A stretch of 16,946 bases of DNA from Bacteroidales bacterium UBA4284. Lineage in GTDB: Bacteria; Bacteroidota; Bacteroidia; Bacteroidales; UBA932. The notes below the pieces were generated by a model that saw only the letters and a list, made by a program, of their open reading frames with translations, was not told where the DNA came from and searched no databases. This document shows positions 5,834 to 14,174 of the stretch, piece after piece. Numbering within the stretch: the first letter of the stretch is position 1; each line of letters starts with the position of its first letter. The translations under genes were made by a program, and so were the position numbers. Where the stretch lies: the NCBI GenBank assembly GCA_002395925.1, contig DGVM01000186.1, forward strand, positions 1 through 16,946. Reading direction: 5' to 3'.

Positions 5834-7762
5834 ATGAAACGTTCGATTTTTGCTGCGGCGGCGGCCGCAACCGCACTGCTGCTTCTTTCCGGGCCTGTCA
5901 TGGCCCAGCGTACAGTCATCAAGTCCGTTACCGTAGGTACACCCGGCGGGCCGCAGCTCAGCTGCTCCGACATCAACAGCCGCAAGACCTATCCGGACTA
6001 CAAATATTTCGCCTGGACTCCCGATTCCAGGCTTACCGGCGAACTGCCCTCCGCCAGAAGGTCACCGAGGCGCGCCACGGTGCTTCCTGCCTCCGACGGC
6101 CCCGCTGTAACCTACGGAAAGGTGCCTTCCCGCAACGAATTCGGCATCAACCGTGGCTGGTTTCCCTCGCCGGACGGCACCCGCCTGGCAGTTTACCGTG
6201 TCGATGAGAGTGCCGTAAGCGAATTCCCCCTGCTGGACATCACTACCCGCACGGGCAGCCTGCACAACGTACGCTACCCTATGAACGGAATGCCTTCGGA
6301 GAAGGTGAGCCTGTGCGTGTGCGATACCCTCGGAAACGTGCTCAATACGCTGGACGTCACCGACTTTACGCCGGAACGGTACCTTGCCGGCGTCACCTGG
6401 ACTCCCGATTCCCGCAAGCTTCTGGTCCAGGTTATCGACCGCAGCCAGCACCATCTCAACTTCAACGTTTACAACGCTTCCGACGGCTCCTTCGAGAAGA
6501 CTCTTTTCAGCGAGAACGACTCTACCTGGGTGGAGCCGCGCGAAGGTGTCTTCTTCGTCAAGGGGACCGACTTCTTCGTGTATCGTACCGATGTGCGCGA
6601 CGCTTACCGCCAGCTCTATCTATGCGACATGCAGGGAGGCGTACGCCGCCTGACGTCCTGTAGCGCCGATGTGGAGTATGCCGGCAACGACGGAGAATAT
6701 ATCTATTATACTTCCGCGGAAGTGTCTCCGGTGGAGAACCATCTTTTCCGCATCCGCCTCTCCAAGCTCAAAAAGGGCCGCAAGCCTCAGTCACTTGACA
6801 GGATAAAGCTCGGACGTCCGGAGCGCCTTACGCCCGAAAGCGGCTTCCACAACATTCAGCTCAGCCCCGACTGCAAACAGTTCATCGACCGCTGGAGCGC
6901 CGTGGACGTGCCCGGCAAGACGGTCCTGCGGCGTGCTGACGGCAAACTGATTGAAGATCTGCACAGTTCGCACGACCCCATTTCGCCCTATGCTCCCGTT
7001 ACCGTGGAGATGGGTACCGTCCCTGGCGCCGATTCCGGGTTCGAGAACTACTACCGCCTCGTAAAGCCCGCCGGTTTCGATGCCTCCCGCAAATATCCCC
7101 TTATAGTGTATGTTTATGGAGGCCCTCACAGTCAGATGGTTACAGACAGCTGGCTGGGCAGCATACGCAATTGGGAGCTGCTGATGGCCCAGAAGGGCTA
7201 CGTAATGTATATCCAGGACAACCGCGGCACCGACAATCGCGGCTACGATTTCGCCCGTGCCATCAACCGCCGCTGCGGCGTCTGCGAGACCGCCGATCAG
7301 GTGCGCGGCATCCGGGAACTCATTTCTGAAGGCTGGGTTGACGAGAGCCGTATCGGAGTGGTCGGATGGAGCTACGGAGGATTCATGACCATCACACTTA
7401 TGACATCCCATCCGGAGCTTTTCAAAGCCGGGGCGGCCGGAGGCCCTGTCATCGACTGGCAGTGGTACGAAGTCATGTACGGCGAGCGCTACATGGATAC
7501 ACCCCAGACCAATCCCGAGGGCTTTGCCCTCACCCGCCTGGAAGACAAGACCGGCAGCCTCAAGGGGCGTCTGCTCATCTGCCAGGGCATGGAAGACGCT
7601 ACTGTGCTGCCAATCAACTCTCTGAGTTTCATGCAGTCCTGCGTGGAGAACAATGTCATCCCCGACTATTATCCTTATCCCCGCAGCGAGCATAACGTCA
7701 CCGGGCCGTGGCGTGAGCAGCTCTACCTCAAGCTTACCGATTTCTTCGAACGTTTCCTGTAA
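5834..7762 (+). CDS. S9 family dipeptidyl peptidase (DPP IV-type), exported
   Basis: A 642-residue serine peptidase. A Sec signal peptide (about residues 1-25, charged start, Ala/Leu-rich core, ending VMA-Q) sends it to the periplasm. An N-terminal beta-propeller (about 50-390) precedes an alpha/beta-hydrolase domain (about 400-642). The triad is visible: S513 in G-W-S-Y-G-G-F, D588 in G-M-E-D-A-T-V, and H620 in S-E-H-N. In the propeller, RNEFGI and YRVDESAV (R122-S126) match the substrate-binding region of bacterial DPP IV enzymes, which release Xaa-Pro or Xaa-Ala dipeptides from peptide N-termini. Relatives are often about 700-750 residues; the part before the RVDES motif is shorter here, so the first propeller blades look reduced. 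The ATG at 5834 is chosen because it gives a clean signal peptide and follows a -7 box. folC starts 3 bases after its stop. Confidence 0.9.
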   Translation: MKRSIFAAAAAATALLLLSGPVMAQRTVIKSVTVGTPGGPQLSCSDINSRKTYPDYKYFAWTPDSRLTGELPSARRSPRRATVLPASDGPAVTYGKVPSRNEFGINRGWFPSPDGTRLAVYRVDESAVSEFPLLDITTRTGSLHNVRYPMNGMPSEKVSLCVCDTLGNVLNTLDVTDFTPERYLAGVTWTPDSRKLLVQVIDRSQHHLNFNVYNASDGSFEKTLFSENDSTWVEPREGVFFVKGTDFFVYRTDVRDAYRQLYLCDMQGGVRRLTSCSADVEYAGNDGEYIYYTSAEVSPVENHLFRIRLSKLKKGRKPQSLDRIKLGRPERLTPESGFHNIQLSPDCKQFIDRWSAVDVPGKTVLRRADGKLIEDLHSSHDPISPYAPVTVEMGTVPGADSGFENYYRLVKPAGFDASRKYPLIVYVYGGPHSQMVTDSWLGSIRNWELLMAQKGYVMYIQDNRGTDNRGYDFARAINRRCGVCETADQVRGIRELISEGWVDESRIGVVGWSYGGFMTITLMTSHPELFKAGAAGGPVIDWQWYEVMYGERYMDTPQTNPEGFALTRLEDKTGSLKGRLLICQGMEDATVLPINSLSFMQSCVENNVIPDYYPYPRSEHNVTGPWREQLYLKLTDFFERFL

Positions 7763-7765
7763 CAA

Positions 7766-8995
7766 ATGACTTACGACCAGCGTATAGAACAGTTGTTCTC
7801 CCTGCACCGCAGCGTGCAGTCATCCGGATTCTCCGCCGACGCCTACAAACCCGGGCTGCAGGGGATGATGCGTCTGGATGAGGCTCTCGGACACCCGCAC
7901 AGGCGTTTCCCTTCGGTCCATGTGGCCGGAACCAACGGCAAAGGCTCCGTATGTTCGATGATAGCAGCGGCTCTGGCGGCAGAAGGCTTGAGGGTCGGAC
8001 TCTACACTTCGCCGCATCTTCTCGATTTCCGCGAACGCATCAAGATCGTGTCCTCCGGCGGTTTCGAGATGATTCCGCGCGAGGACGTGATGCGCTTCCT
8101 CGATGAGTATGAAGAGGCCTCCGGCGGCCTGACCTTCTTCGAGATTACCACCGGGATGGCCTTCTGGTGGTTCGCGCAGCAGGGGGTCGATTACGCCGTG
8201 ATCGAGACCGGCCTTGGCGGCCGCCTCGACAGCACCAACATCATCACGCCACGGCTTTGCGTCATAACGTCGATAGGACTCGACCATTGTGAACTTCTCG
8301 GTCCCGACCGCAGGTCCATCGCATTCGAGAAAGCCGGCATCTTCAAGCAGGGTGTCCCCGCCCTCGTATGGGGACGCGACCCCGAGACCTCCCCGGTGTT
8401 CGAACAGAGGAGCGGCGATGTCGGCTGCCCGTTGCATTATGCCGACGATTACCCCGTTTCTGCCACTTCTGCTGAAGAAGCTCATACGGCAATCAATTAC
8501 CGTACAGCGGCGGTAGCGGCCCGTCTGCTCGGGCTGAATCCCGCCCCCGGGGTCCTTGAGAATGCGGCAAAGAGCACCGGGCTGCGTGCCCGCTGGGAGA
8601 TAATCCAAAGCAATCCTCTGACAATCTGCGATATAGGTCATAATCCGCCCGCCATCCGTTATAATATGCAGCGGCTTCAGGAGCTTCGTGGAGAGCCTCG
8701 CCGGCCTTTGCTCATCGTTTACGGTGCAATGGCCGACAAGGACGTAGATTCCATCGCCGGACTGCTCCCAGCCGACGCCCGGTATTTCCTGGCGGCTCCC
8801 GCAACGCCCAGGGCGATGGCCGCTCCCGCTCTGGCACTGAAATTGAAACACTTTCGCTGCAACGTCGCACAGAGCGTAGCGGCTGCAGTGAGCGCTGCCA
8901 TGACGGAGGCGCAAGACCTGGATAATCCCGTTATTTATATAGGCGGCAGTACATACGTTGCTTGCGAAGCAATTTCATATTTGGAAAGCTTATGA
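7766..8995 (+). CDS. folC: folylpolyglutamate synthase/dihydrofolate synthase FolC
   Basis: A 409-residue Mur-ligase-type enzyme that adds glutamate to dihydropteroate and to reduced folates, using ATP, in the cytoplasm. Visible motifs are the P-loop G55-T-N-G-K-G-S61 in HVAGTNGKGSV, then LYTSPHLLDFRERI, AVIETGLGGRLDSTN, ITSIGLDHCELLG and IAFEKAGIFK, and a C-terminal DIGHNPPAI, the counterpart of the DGAHN motif. Length and motif order are normal. It is sandwiched between two exported proteins (DPP IV 3 bases upstream; the A2M-like gene overlapping by ATGA downstream). This suggests shared transcription more than a shared pathway. Which of the two activities it has cannot be decided from sequence. 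Confidence 0.93.
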   Translation: MTYDQRIEQLFSLHRSVQSSGFSADAYKPGLQGMMRLDEALGHPHRRFPSVHVAGTNGKGSVCSMIAAALAAEGLRVGLYTSPHLLDFRERIKIVSSGGFEMIPREDVMRFLDEYEEASGGLTFFEITTGMAFWWFAQQGVDYAVIETGLGGRLDSTNIITPRLCVITSIGLDHCELLGPDRRSIAFEKAGIFKQGVPALVWGRDPETSPVFEQRSGDVGCPLHYADDYPVSATSAEEAHTAINYRTAAVAARLLGLNPAPGVLENAAKSTGLRARWEIIQSNPLTICDIGHNPPAIRYNMQRLQELRGEPRRPLLIVYGAMADKDVDSIAGLLPADARYFLAAPATPRAMAAPALALKLKHFRCNVAQSVAAAVSAAMTEAQDLDNPVIYIGGSTYVACEAISYLESL

Positions 8996-11900
8996 AACGA
9001 ATCACACTGACCCTGGCACTAATCCTGACCACCATTATGTCATTCGCACAGACCAAAGATTCAGAAGGCCACGTGCTCTCCGGCCTCTGGAAAGAGTATT
9101 ACAAGGCCCGCAAGGCCGACAAACCCAAGGACCAGTGCACCGCGCTGGAAGCTATCAAGAAGGAGGCTGCAGAAAAGCGGCTGGCATGGGACTTTTATGA
9201 CGCTGCCGACAAGTATGTCAGCGTGCGGTCGGAAATCAACTGGAAAGACAGACAATCCCTCCAGGAGGCCTTCCAAAAGGAAGTTGAACAGATGGGAGAG
9301 CCCGTGGCTGTGTTTTTTATGCTTCATTACGGCTGGAGCAAGGAAGCCTGCGAGAAGTACGTCACCATGCACAAGGACGAACTCCTGAAGTCTTCCAATC
9401 CTGAGTTTTACAAACGCGACGGCAAGTTTACCCGTTTCGGCTTTTATCAGGTGCTTTCCAAACTGGTCAAGAACGATTACGAATATGCAATCTGGAGCAT
9501 CCTGGGAGCCAATCAGACCCGGCTCGTAGCTGATTATTACGGCGATACATACCCGCAGGCGGCCCTTGCGGAATATTGGGGATATGTATCTACAGGTTAC
9601 GAATACGGCATTTACGACAAATTGGGAGCCTACGCCAACAAATACGCCGGCAAGGCGGCTGCACTGCTCGCCATCGACTGGCGCCTCTCATACGACTGGC
9701 GTGCCCTGGACCGCAATAAAACATCGACGTCGCGCGATTTCGAAGACATGCGCGACCGCTGCAAGGCGTTTATCAAGGACCGTTCGTCTTTCACCGGACT
9801 CGAGAAGCAGATTGCCGACTGCTGTACCCGGGTTGACGGAGTTCTGAATACGCTTGAATCCAAAAACATTGAGACAGACATTGACTCCGACCGTGCACAG
9901 CTTGGCTTGCGCAATATCAAGTCATTGGATTTCAGTATATTATCAGGAGATAAAAAAGTCTGGAGCACCCAACTTGTTAACCAGAAGGCAAGTTATTATA
10001 AAGTAGATACGCTGAGCGTAAACCTCCCCGACCTTCCCGACGGCAAATACGAAGTGCTTTGCACCGCCCCCGGCTGCGTTGAAAAAACCGGCTATTCAAA
10101 ACACAGCCTTTCTATGGCCGTGCGACGGATAGACAAGGGTTACGGTGCGTTCGTCGCAGAATACATAAGCGGCAAGCCGGTGCAGAAATGCATCTTCGAA
10201 GTCCTCGATGCCGACGACAATGTCATCCTCACCACTCCCGAGCTTGATATGGAGGGCTTTACCCAGCTCCCGGACGACGTGCAGAAGCAGCTTCGACGCG
10301 ACGATGAACGCAAACTCCGGGCAAGGTGCACGGATTCCAAGGGCTTGAAGCGTATGTCGGAATCGTTGTACATCTACAGCTACAATTGGACGGCATCTCC
10401 GGAGGATAATAAAAGCATCGGCAATATCCTGGTGCTGACCGACCGTGGTGCTTACAATCCCGGAGAGACGATCCATTTCAAGGCTATACTCTACCAGGGC
10501 CGTTATTCCTACGAACTTGTGCCCGCAGGCACTTCCGTTACGGTCGAGCTTATCGACCCCGAGAACAATACGGTCGCTACACAGAATCTGACCACCAATG
10601 ACTTCGGCTCGGTAAGCGGCAGTTTCCCTCTCACCGGCACCTCACGTGGCGGAATGTTCCGCCTTAGGGTCATGAAGGGCAGCACCGCGTCGGCGACCAG
10701 GAGCGTGCGGGTAGATGAATTCGTCCTGCCCACCTTCGAACTGGAATGGGACAGGGACGATATGCTGTACCTCAGAGGCGACGAAGTGCGCGTGAGCGGC
10801 AGGGTAGTGTCCTATTCGGGTCACAAGCTTGGCGAGGTGCGTGCCAGGTACAGTATCCCGGGTCACAAAGACATACCGGTTGAGCTCAGACCCGATGGCA
10901 CTTTCGAGTTCTTCATCGATTCCGAAAAGGTTTACGACCGCTACGGGTTCCCCGTCACCGTCACCGTTGCCGACTCCACCGGCGAAACGCTAGATTTCCA
11001 GACTTACAAGCACGTCAACTACCGCATCCCCTTGTCTGCAACCGTCAAGAACGAAGTGCCGGGACGCTATACCCTTAGCTCCGGCAGCAATGGCGGCGGC
11101 TGGATAATCCGCGACAGTTTTGCCCGTGTGCTCTTCAGTACAGGCGGTTACCTGCGCAAGGGCATGGAGATTTACTATGAAGTCCAGAACGAATCCGGGA
11201 AGAAAGTGCTGAGCGGCACTGCCGACCCCGGCGCCACGCTCGACCTCGATCTTTCCGGAAAGACTTCGGGACTCTATAAACTGATTGTCAAGACCAGTGC
11301 CCGCAGGGTTGACGGCGAGATGGAAACGGCCGATGCGAGCTATACTTTCATAAAGGCAGAAGATACCGACACCGCTCTCGACATGAACGTCACCTCCTTC
11401 TTCAAGGAACTTGGGGGCGAAGATATCGCATTGCAGTTCGGCTCTACCGACGGCCCCGTATGGGCAGTGGTTGAACTTGTCTGCAGCGGCAACGTATTGC
11501 TTGAACATCAGATGATTACCTTGAAAGGCGAACGTGGCCGCAAGGGCTCCCTCGTAACGGTGTCCTACCCCCGCAAGGAACACTATCCCGAGTCGCTCAC
11601 CCTTTCTGTGCTCTACTTCCACAAGGGAATGGTCCATACCTATTCCCGTACCATAGAACTGCCGGTCATCACCAGGCAGCTCCCCCTGTCGTTCACCCGT
11701 TTCACCGACCTTGTCCGTCCCGGACAGAAGTGCTCGCTGCTCATCGCTACCGAGCCCGGAGTGGAGTGCGCCGCTACCCTTTTCGACAAGGCGACCGAAG
11801 AGATTGAGCCCAACGCCTGGCGTAAAGTCCTTCCTGCACGCCGTCCCGTTCCCGTAGTACGATACAGGAGCGTATGCGGTTCTTGCGGCATGTATTACTT

Positions 11901-14127
11901 ATATGATGACATGGTGTATGGCGCTGATGCTGCCGGCGCGATGCTGATGAAGACCGCATCGCGTTCCCATGTAATGGCTGAAGCTGCCGACATGGAAGAG
12001 GCATCCGAGCCCAACTCTGCCGGGAACTCCGCTCCCGACGTGCACATACGCGATAATTTCGGCGCCACGATGGCGTGGGAGTCTCATCTGCGCTCCGACG
12101 ACAACGGACAGATCGAGCTCGGCTTTACCGGTGCCGACAGGCTCTCTACATATTATGTGCAGCTGTTCGCACACGACAAGGATATGACCAATGCCGTCCT
12201 CAGGCAGGAACTCAAAGTCTCCATCCCCGTCAAACTGTCCTTCGTCCAGCCACTGTTCCTGTATGCTGGAGATGAATATGTGGCTCGGGCTACGGTTTCC
12301 AGCACTCAGGACGTAGCTGTAAGCGGCAAGGCCGAAGTGCGCATATTCGGCGGTTCCGATTACAAGACCGCCCCCCAGCTGCTCTGCAAGTCGCAGACGC
12401 TTACGATTCCTGCCGGAGGGAGCGTTCCCTTCAGCGCCGCATTCGATATCCCCGCCGATGAGCCGGTGCTTGGCGTGCTCGTTACTTTCACCTGCGACGA
12501 CAAGACCCTCGGCTCCGACGCCATGTTTGTCAGCATCCCTGTAAAAGGTGCCGTGCAGACGCTTACGGAGGCACATTCCGCCGTATTCCTCGCCGGTGCG
12601 GACAAGGATAAGCTGATTGCTGACCTCCGCTCCCGTTTTGTAAACGCCGACGCTTCTTCCATCGTCCCCGTCGAAAGGGACATCCTCGCAATGATCCGTG
12701 AGGCGATTCCCGACAGCATCGAGCCCAAGGGCAGCGATGTCCTTTCGCTCACCGAAGCCTATTATTCCAACGTCCTGGCCCGCAGGGTCGGAGCTCCCGG
12801 AGTCCCCGAAGCGGAGCTCGCGGAGATCATGAAAAAAATAGCTTCCTGCCAGAACACCGGAGGAGGCATAGCATGGTTCGAGGGAATGCGGTCTTCGCCC
12901 GTCATAACGGCAGCCGTCTTGCAGCGTATCGCCTCCATGCCCGAGGCCGAATCTTCGCCGCTCAATGTCGAGGCCGCAGTCAAGTACCTGGACAGCAGCT
13001 ATTTCACCCAGGAAGACAGACCCTGGTGGTGTGGCACGCTGAGCATGGAGAACTACCTGCTCACGCGCTCTCTCTATCCGGGTGTCAGCTTCGAAAAACC
13101 TGCTTCCAAGCAGTATCGTCAGTTCAAAAAAAGCGTCCGCTCATACCTCACGCCTTCCGTCAGCAGAGGACTCAATGCCAACATTCTTGGCAAGGCACGC
13201 CGGCTGCGCACCCTGCAGTCGCTCCTTACCCTCGACGAGGGCAAGACGCTCGCCAAGGCCTGGGGGCTCAATCTGTGCCGCAGGGTGTCCCGTTCCTACC
13301 TTGCCGACGTAGAGTCGCTTCTGCAGTATTCTGTCTCTCACAAGAGCGGCGGGTGCTATTATCCCAATGCCGTCATGCCTTGGAGGGGCCTTCTCGAGAG
13401 CGAACTGTACGCCCACGCGCTGCTGTGCGACCTTTTCACTGCCGCTTCCAGCTCTCTGGACGTTAAGGGGGACAGCCGCAAATCGGCTTCTGCCGCCTCT
13501 TGCCGGGAAGTCGCCGAGGGCATAAGGCTCTGGATAATGATACAGAAGGAGACCCAGCAGTGGGAGAAGGACGCCGCGTACATCGAAGCCATCGCATCCG
13601 TGCTCCGCGGCACTCCAGAGACGCTGCAGACCAAAGTGATAGTACTCAGCACCACGTTCACCAAGCCGTTCGCCTCGGTAAAGGCCTCCGGAAACGGTTT
13701 TACAGTGGAACGCAAGTTCAGCCTGAACGGAAAAGAACTTTCAGAGGGCGATAAGGTCAGGGTTGGCGACCGCATACTCGCCAGCTACAAGATATGGAGC
13801 GAGGAAAACCGCAGTTTCGTGCGCCTCACCGCTCCCCGTCCCGCTTCGATGCGCCCCGTGAACCAGCTTTCCGGACATATAGGATGGATGTTCCGCCCCA
13901 TGAGTTACGGTGCATGGTCATTCAGCCCTCAGGGATACCGCAACGTGCTTTCCGACAAGACCGAGTACTGGTTCGACAGTTATCCCGAGGAGCATACCAC
14001 GCTGACAGAGGAATTCTTTGTGACTCAGGAAGGCAGCTTCCAGATGCCTGCCGTAGAAATAGAGTCGCTGTATGCTCCCCACTACAGGGCCAACGACTCG
14101 GGCCGCGGCGCACTTGTGTCCGAATGA
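8992..14127 (+). CDS. bacterial alpha-2-macroglobulin-like protein without visible thioester
   Basis: A 1711-residue exported protein. The start at 8992 (ATGA overlap with folC) gives a good signal peptide, MKRITLTLALILTTIMSFAQ; an earlier in-frame ATG at 8962 would spoil it. After a helical N-terminal region (about 25-300), an MG2-type segment (about 478-583) has LVLTDRGAYNPGETIHFKA and ends VDEFVLPTFELEWD. A low-complexity, bait-like stretch (about 955-1015) precedes the A2M domain (about 1016-1100: IRDNFGATMAWESHL, then DRLSTYYVQLFAHD). An alpha-toroid-like region follows (about 1230-1540: IASCQNTGGGIAWFEGM), and the end (SLYAPHYRAND) matches the family C-terminus. Bacterial A2Ms are thought to trap proteases in the periplasm. 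The GCxEQ thioester motif is absent; the corresponding stretch (about 1237-1264) has no cysteine. Many Bacteroidota and YfaS-type homologues also lack it. No pbpC neighbour is present. Confidence 0.9.
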   Translation: MKRITLTLALILTTIMSFAQTKDSEGHVLSGLWKEYYKARKADKPKDQCTALEAIKKEAAEKRLAWDFYDAADKYVSVRSEINWKDRQSLQEAFQKEVEQMGEPVAVFFMLHYGWSKEACEKYVTMHKDELLKSSNPEFYKRDGKFTRFGFYQVLSKLVKNDYEYAIWSILGANQTRLVADYYGDTYPQAALAEYWGYVSTGYEYGIYDKLGAYANKYAGKAAALLAIDWRLSYDWRALDRNKTSTSRDFEDMRDRCKAFIKDRSSFTGLEKQIADCCTRVDGVLNTLESKNIETDIDSDRAQLGLRNIKSLDFSILSGDKKVWSTQLVNQKASYYKVDTLSVNLPDLPDGKYEVLCTAPGCVEKTGYSKHSLSMAVRRIDKGYGAFVAEYISGKPVQKCIFEVLDADDNVILTTPELDMEGFTQLPDDVQKQLRRDDERKLRARCTDSKGLKRMSESLYIYSYNWTASPEDNKSIGNILVLTDRGAYNPGETIHFKAILYQGRYSYELVPAGTSVTVELIDPENNTVATQNLTTNDFGSVSGSFPLTGTSRGGMFRLRVMKGSTASATRSVRVDEFVLPTFELEWDRDDMLYLRGDEVRVSGRVVSYSGHKLGEVRARYSIPGHKDIPVELRPDGTFEFFIDSEKVYDRYGFPVTVTVADSTGETLDFQTYKHVNYRIPLSATVKNEVPGRYTLSSGSNGGGWIIRDSFARVLFSTGGYLRKGMEIYYEVQNESGKKVLSGTADPGATLDLDLSGKTSGLYKLIVKTSARRVDGEMETADASYTFIKAEDTDTALDMNVTSFFKELGGEDIALQFGSTDGPVWAVVELVCSGNVLLEHQMITLKGERGRKGSLVTVSYPRKEHYPESLTLSVLYFHKGMVHTYSRTIELPVITRQLPLSFTRFTDLVRPGQKCSLLIATEPGVECAATLFDKATEEIEPNAWRKVLPARRPVPVVRYRSVCGSCGMYYLYDDMVYGADAAGAMLMKTASRSHVMAEAADMEEASEPNSAGNSAPDVHIRDNFGATMAWESHLRSDDNGQIELGFTGADRLSTYYVQLFAHDKDMTNAVLRQELKVSIPVKLSFVQPLFLYAGDEYVARATVSSTQDVAVSGKAEVRIFGGSDYKTAPQLLCKSQTLTIPAGGSVPFSAAFDIPADEPVLGVLVTFTCDDKTLGSDAMFVSIPVKGAVQTLTEAHSAVFLAGADKDKLIADLRSRFVNADASSIVPVERDILAMIREAIPDSIEPKGSDVLSLTEAYYSNVLARRVGAPGVPEAELAEIMKKIASCQNTGGGIAWFEGMRSSPVITAAVLQRIASMPEAESSPLNVEAAVKYLDSSYFTQEDRPWWCGTLSMENYLLTRSLYPGVSFEKPASKQYRQFKKSVRSYLTPSVSRGLNANILGKARRLRTLQSLLTLDEGKTLAKAWGLNLCRRVSRSYLADVESLLQYSVSHKSGGCYYPNAVMPWRGLLESELYAHALLCDLFTAASSSLDVKGDSRKSASAASCREVAEGIRLWIMIQKETQQWEKDAAYIEAIASVLRGTPETLQTKVIVLSTTFTKPFASVKASGNGFTVERKFSLNGKELSEGDKVRVGDRILASYKIWSEENRSFVRLTAPRPASMRPVNQLSGHIGWMFRPMSYGAWSFSPQGYRNVLSDKTEYWFDSYPEEHTTLTEEFFVTQEGSFQMPAVEIESLYAPHYRANDSGRGALVSE

Positions 14128-14160
14128 TGGACGGCAGTGTCTGAAGTGACAAAAAATTTT

Positions 14161-14168
14161 TATATTTG
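14161..14168 (+). promoter_or_regulatory. -7 promoter box for the PurL-like/PhoH pair
   Basis: TATATTTG matches TAnnTTTG exactly and ends 6 bases before the ATG at 14175, so the message would be nearly leaderless. An A/T-run (AAAAAATTTTT) sits just upstream and no clear -33 TTG is visible. The 47-base gap after the A2M stop otherwise holds nothing recognisable; there is no convincing terminator. Confidence 0.45.
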
Positions 14169-14174
14169 TAGTCG

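Noticed and set aside
6791..8914. Two long minus-strand open frames (6791-7807 and 7820-8914)
   Set aside because: They mirror the DPP IV and folC genes and show no recognisable domain.
14128..14160. Possible terminator after the A2M-like gene
   Set aside because: There is an A/T-run but no stable GC-rich stem before it.
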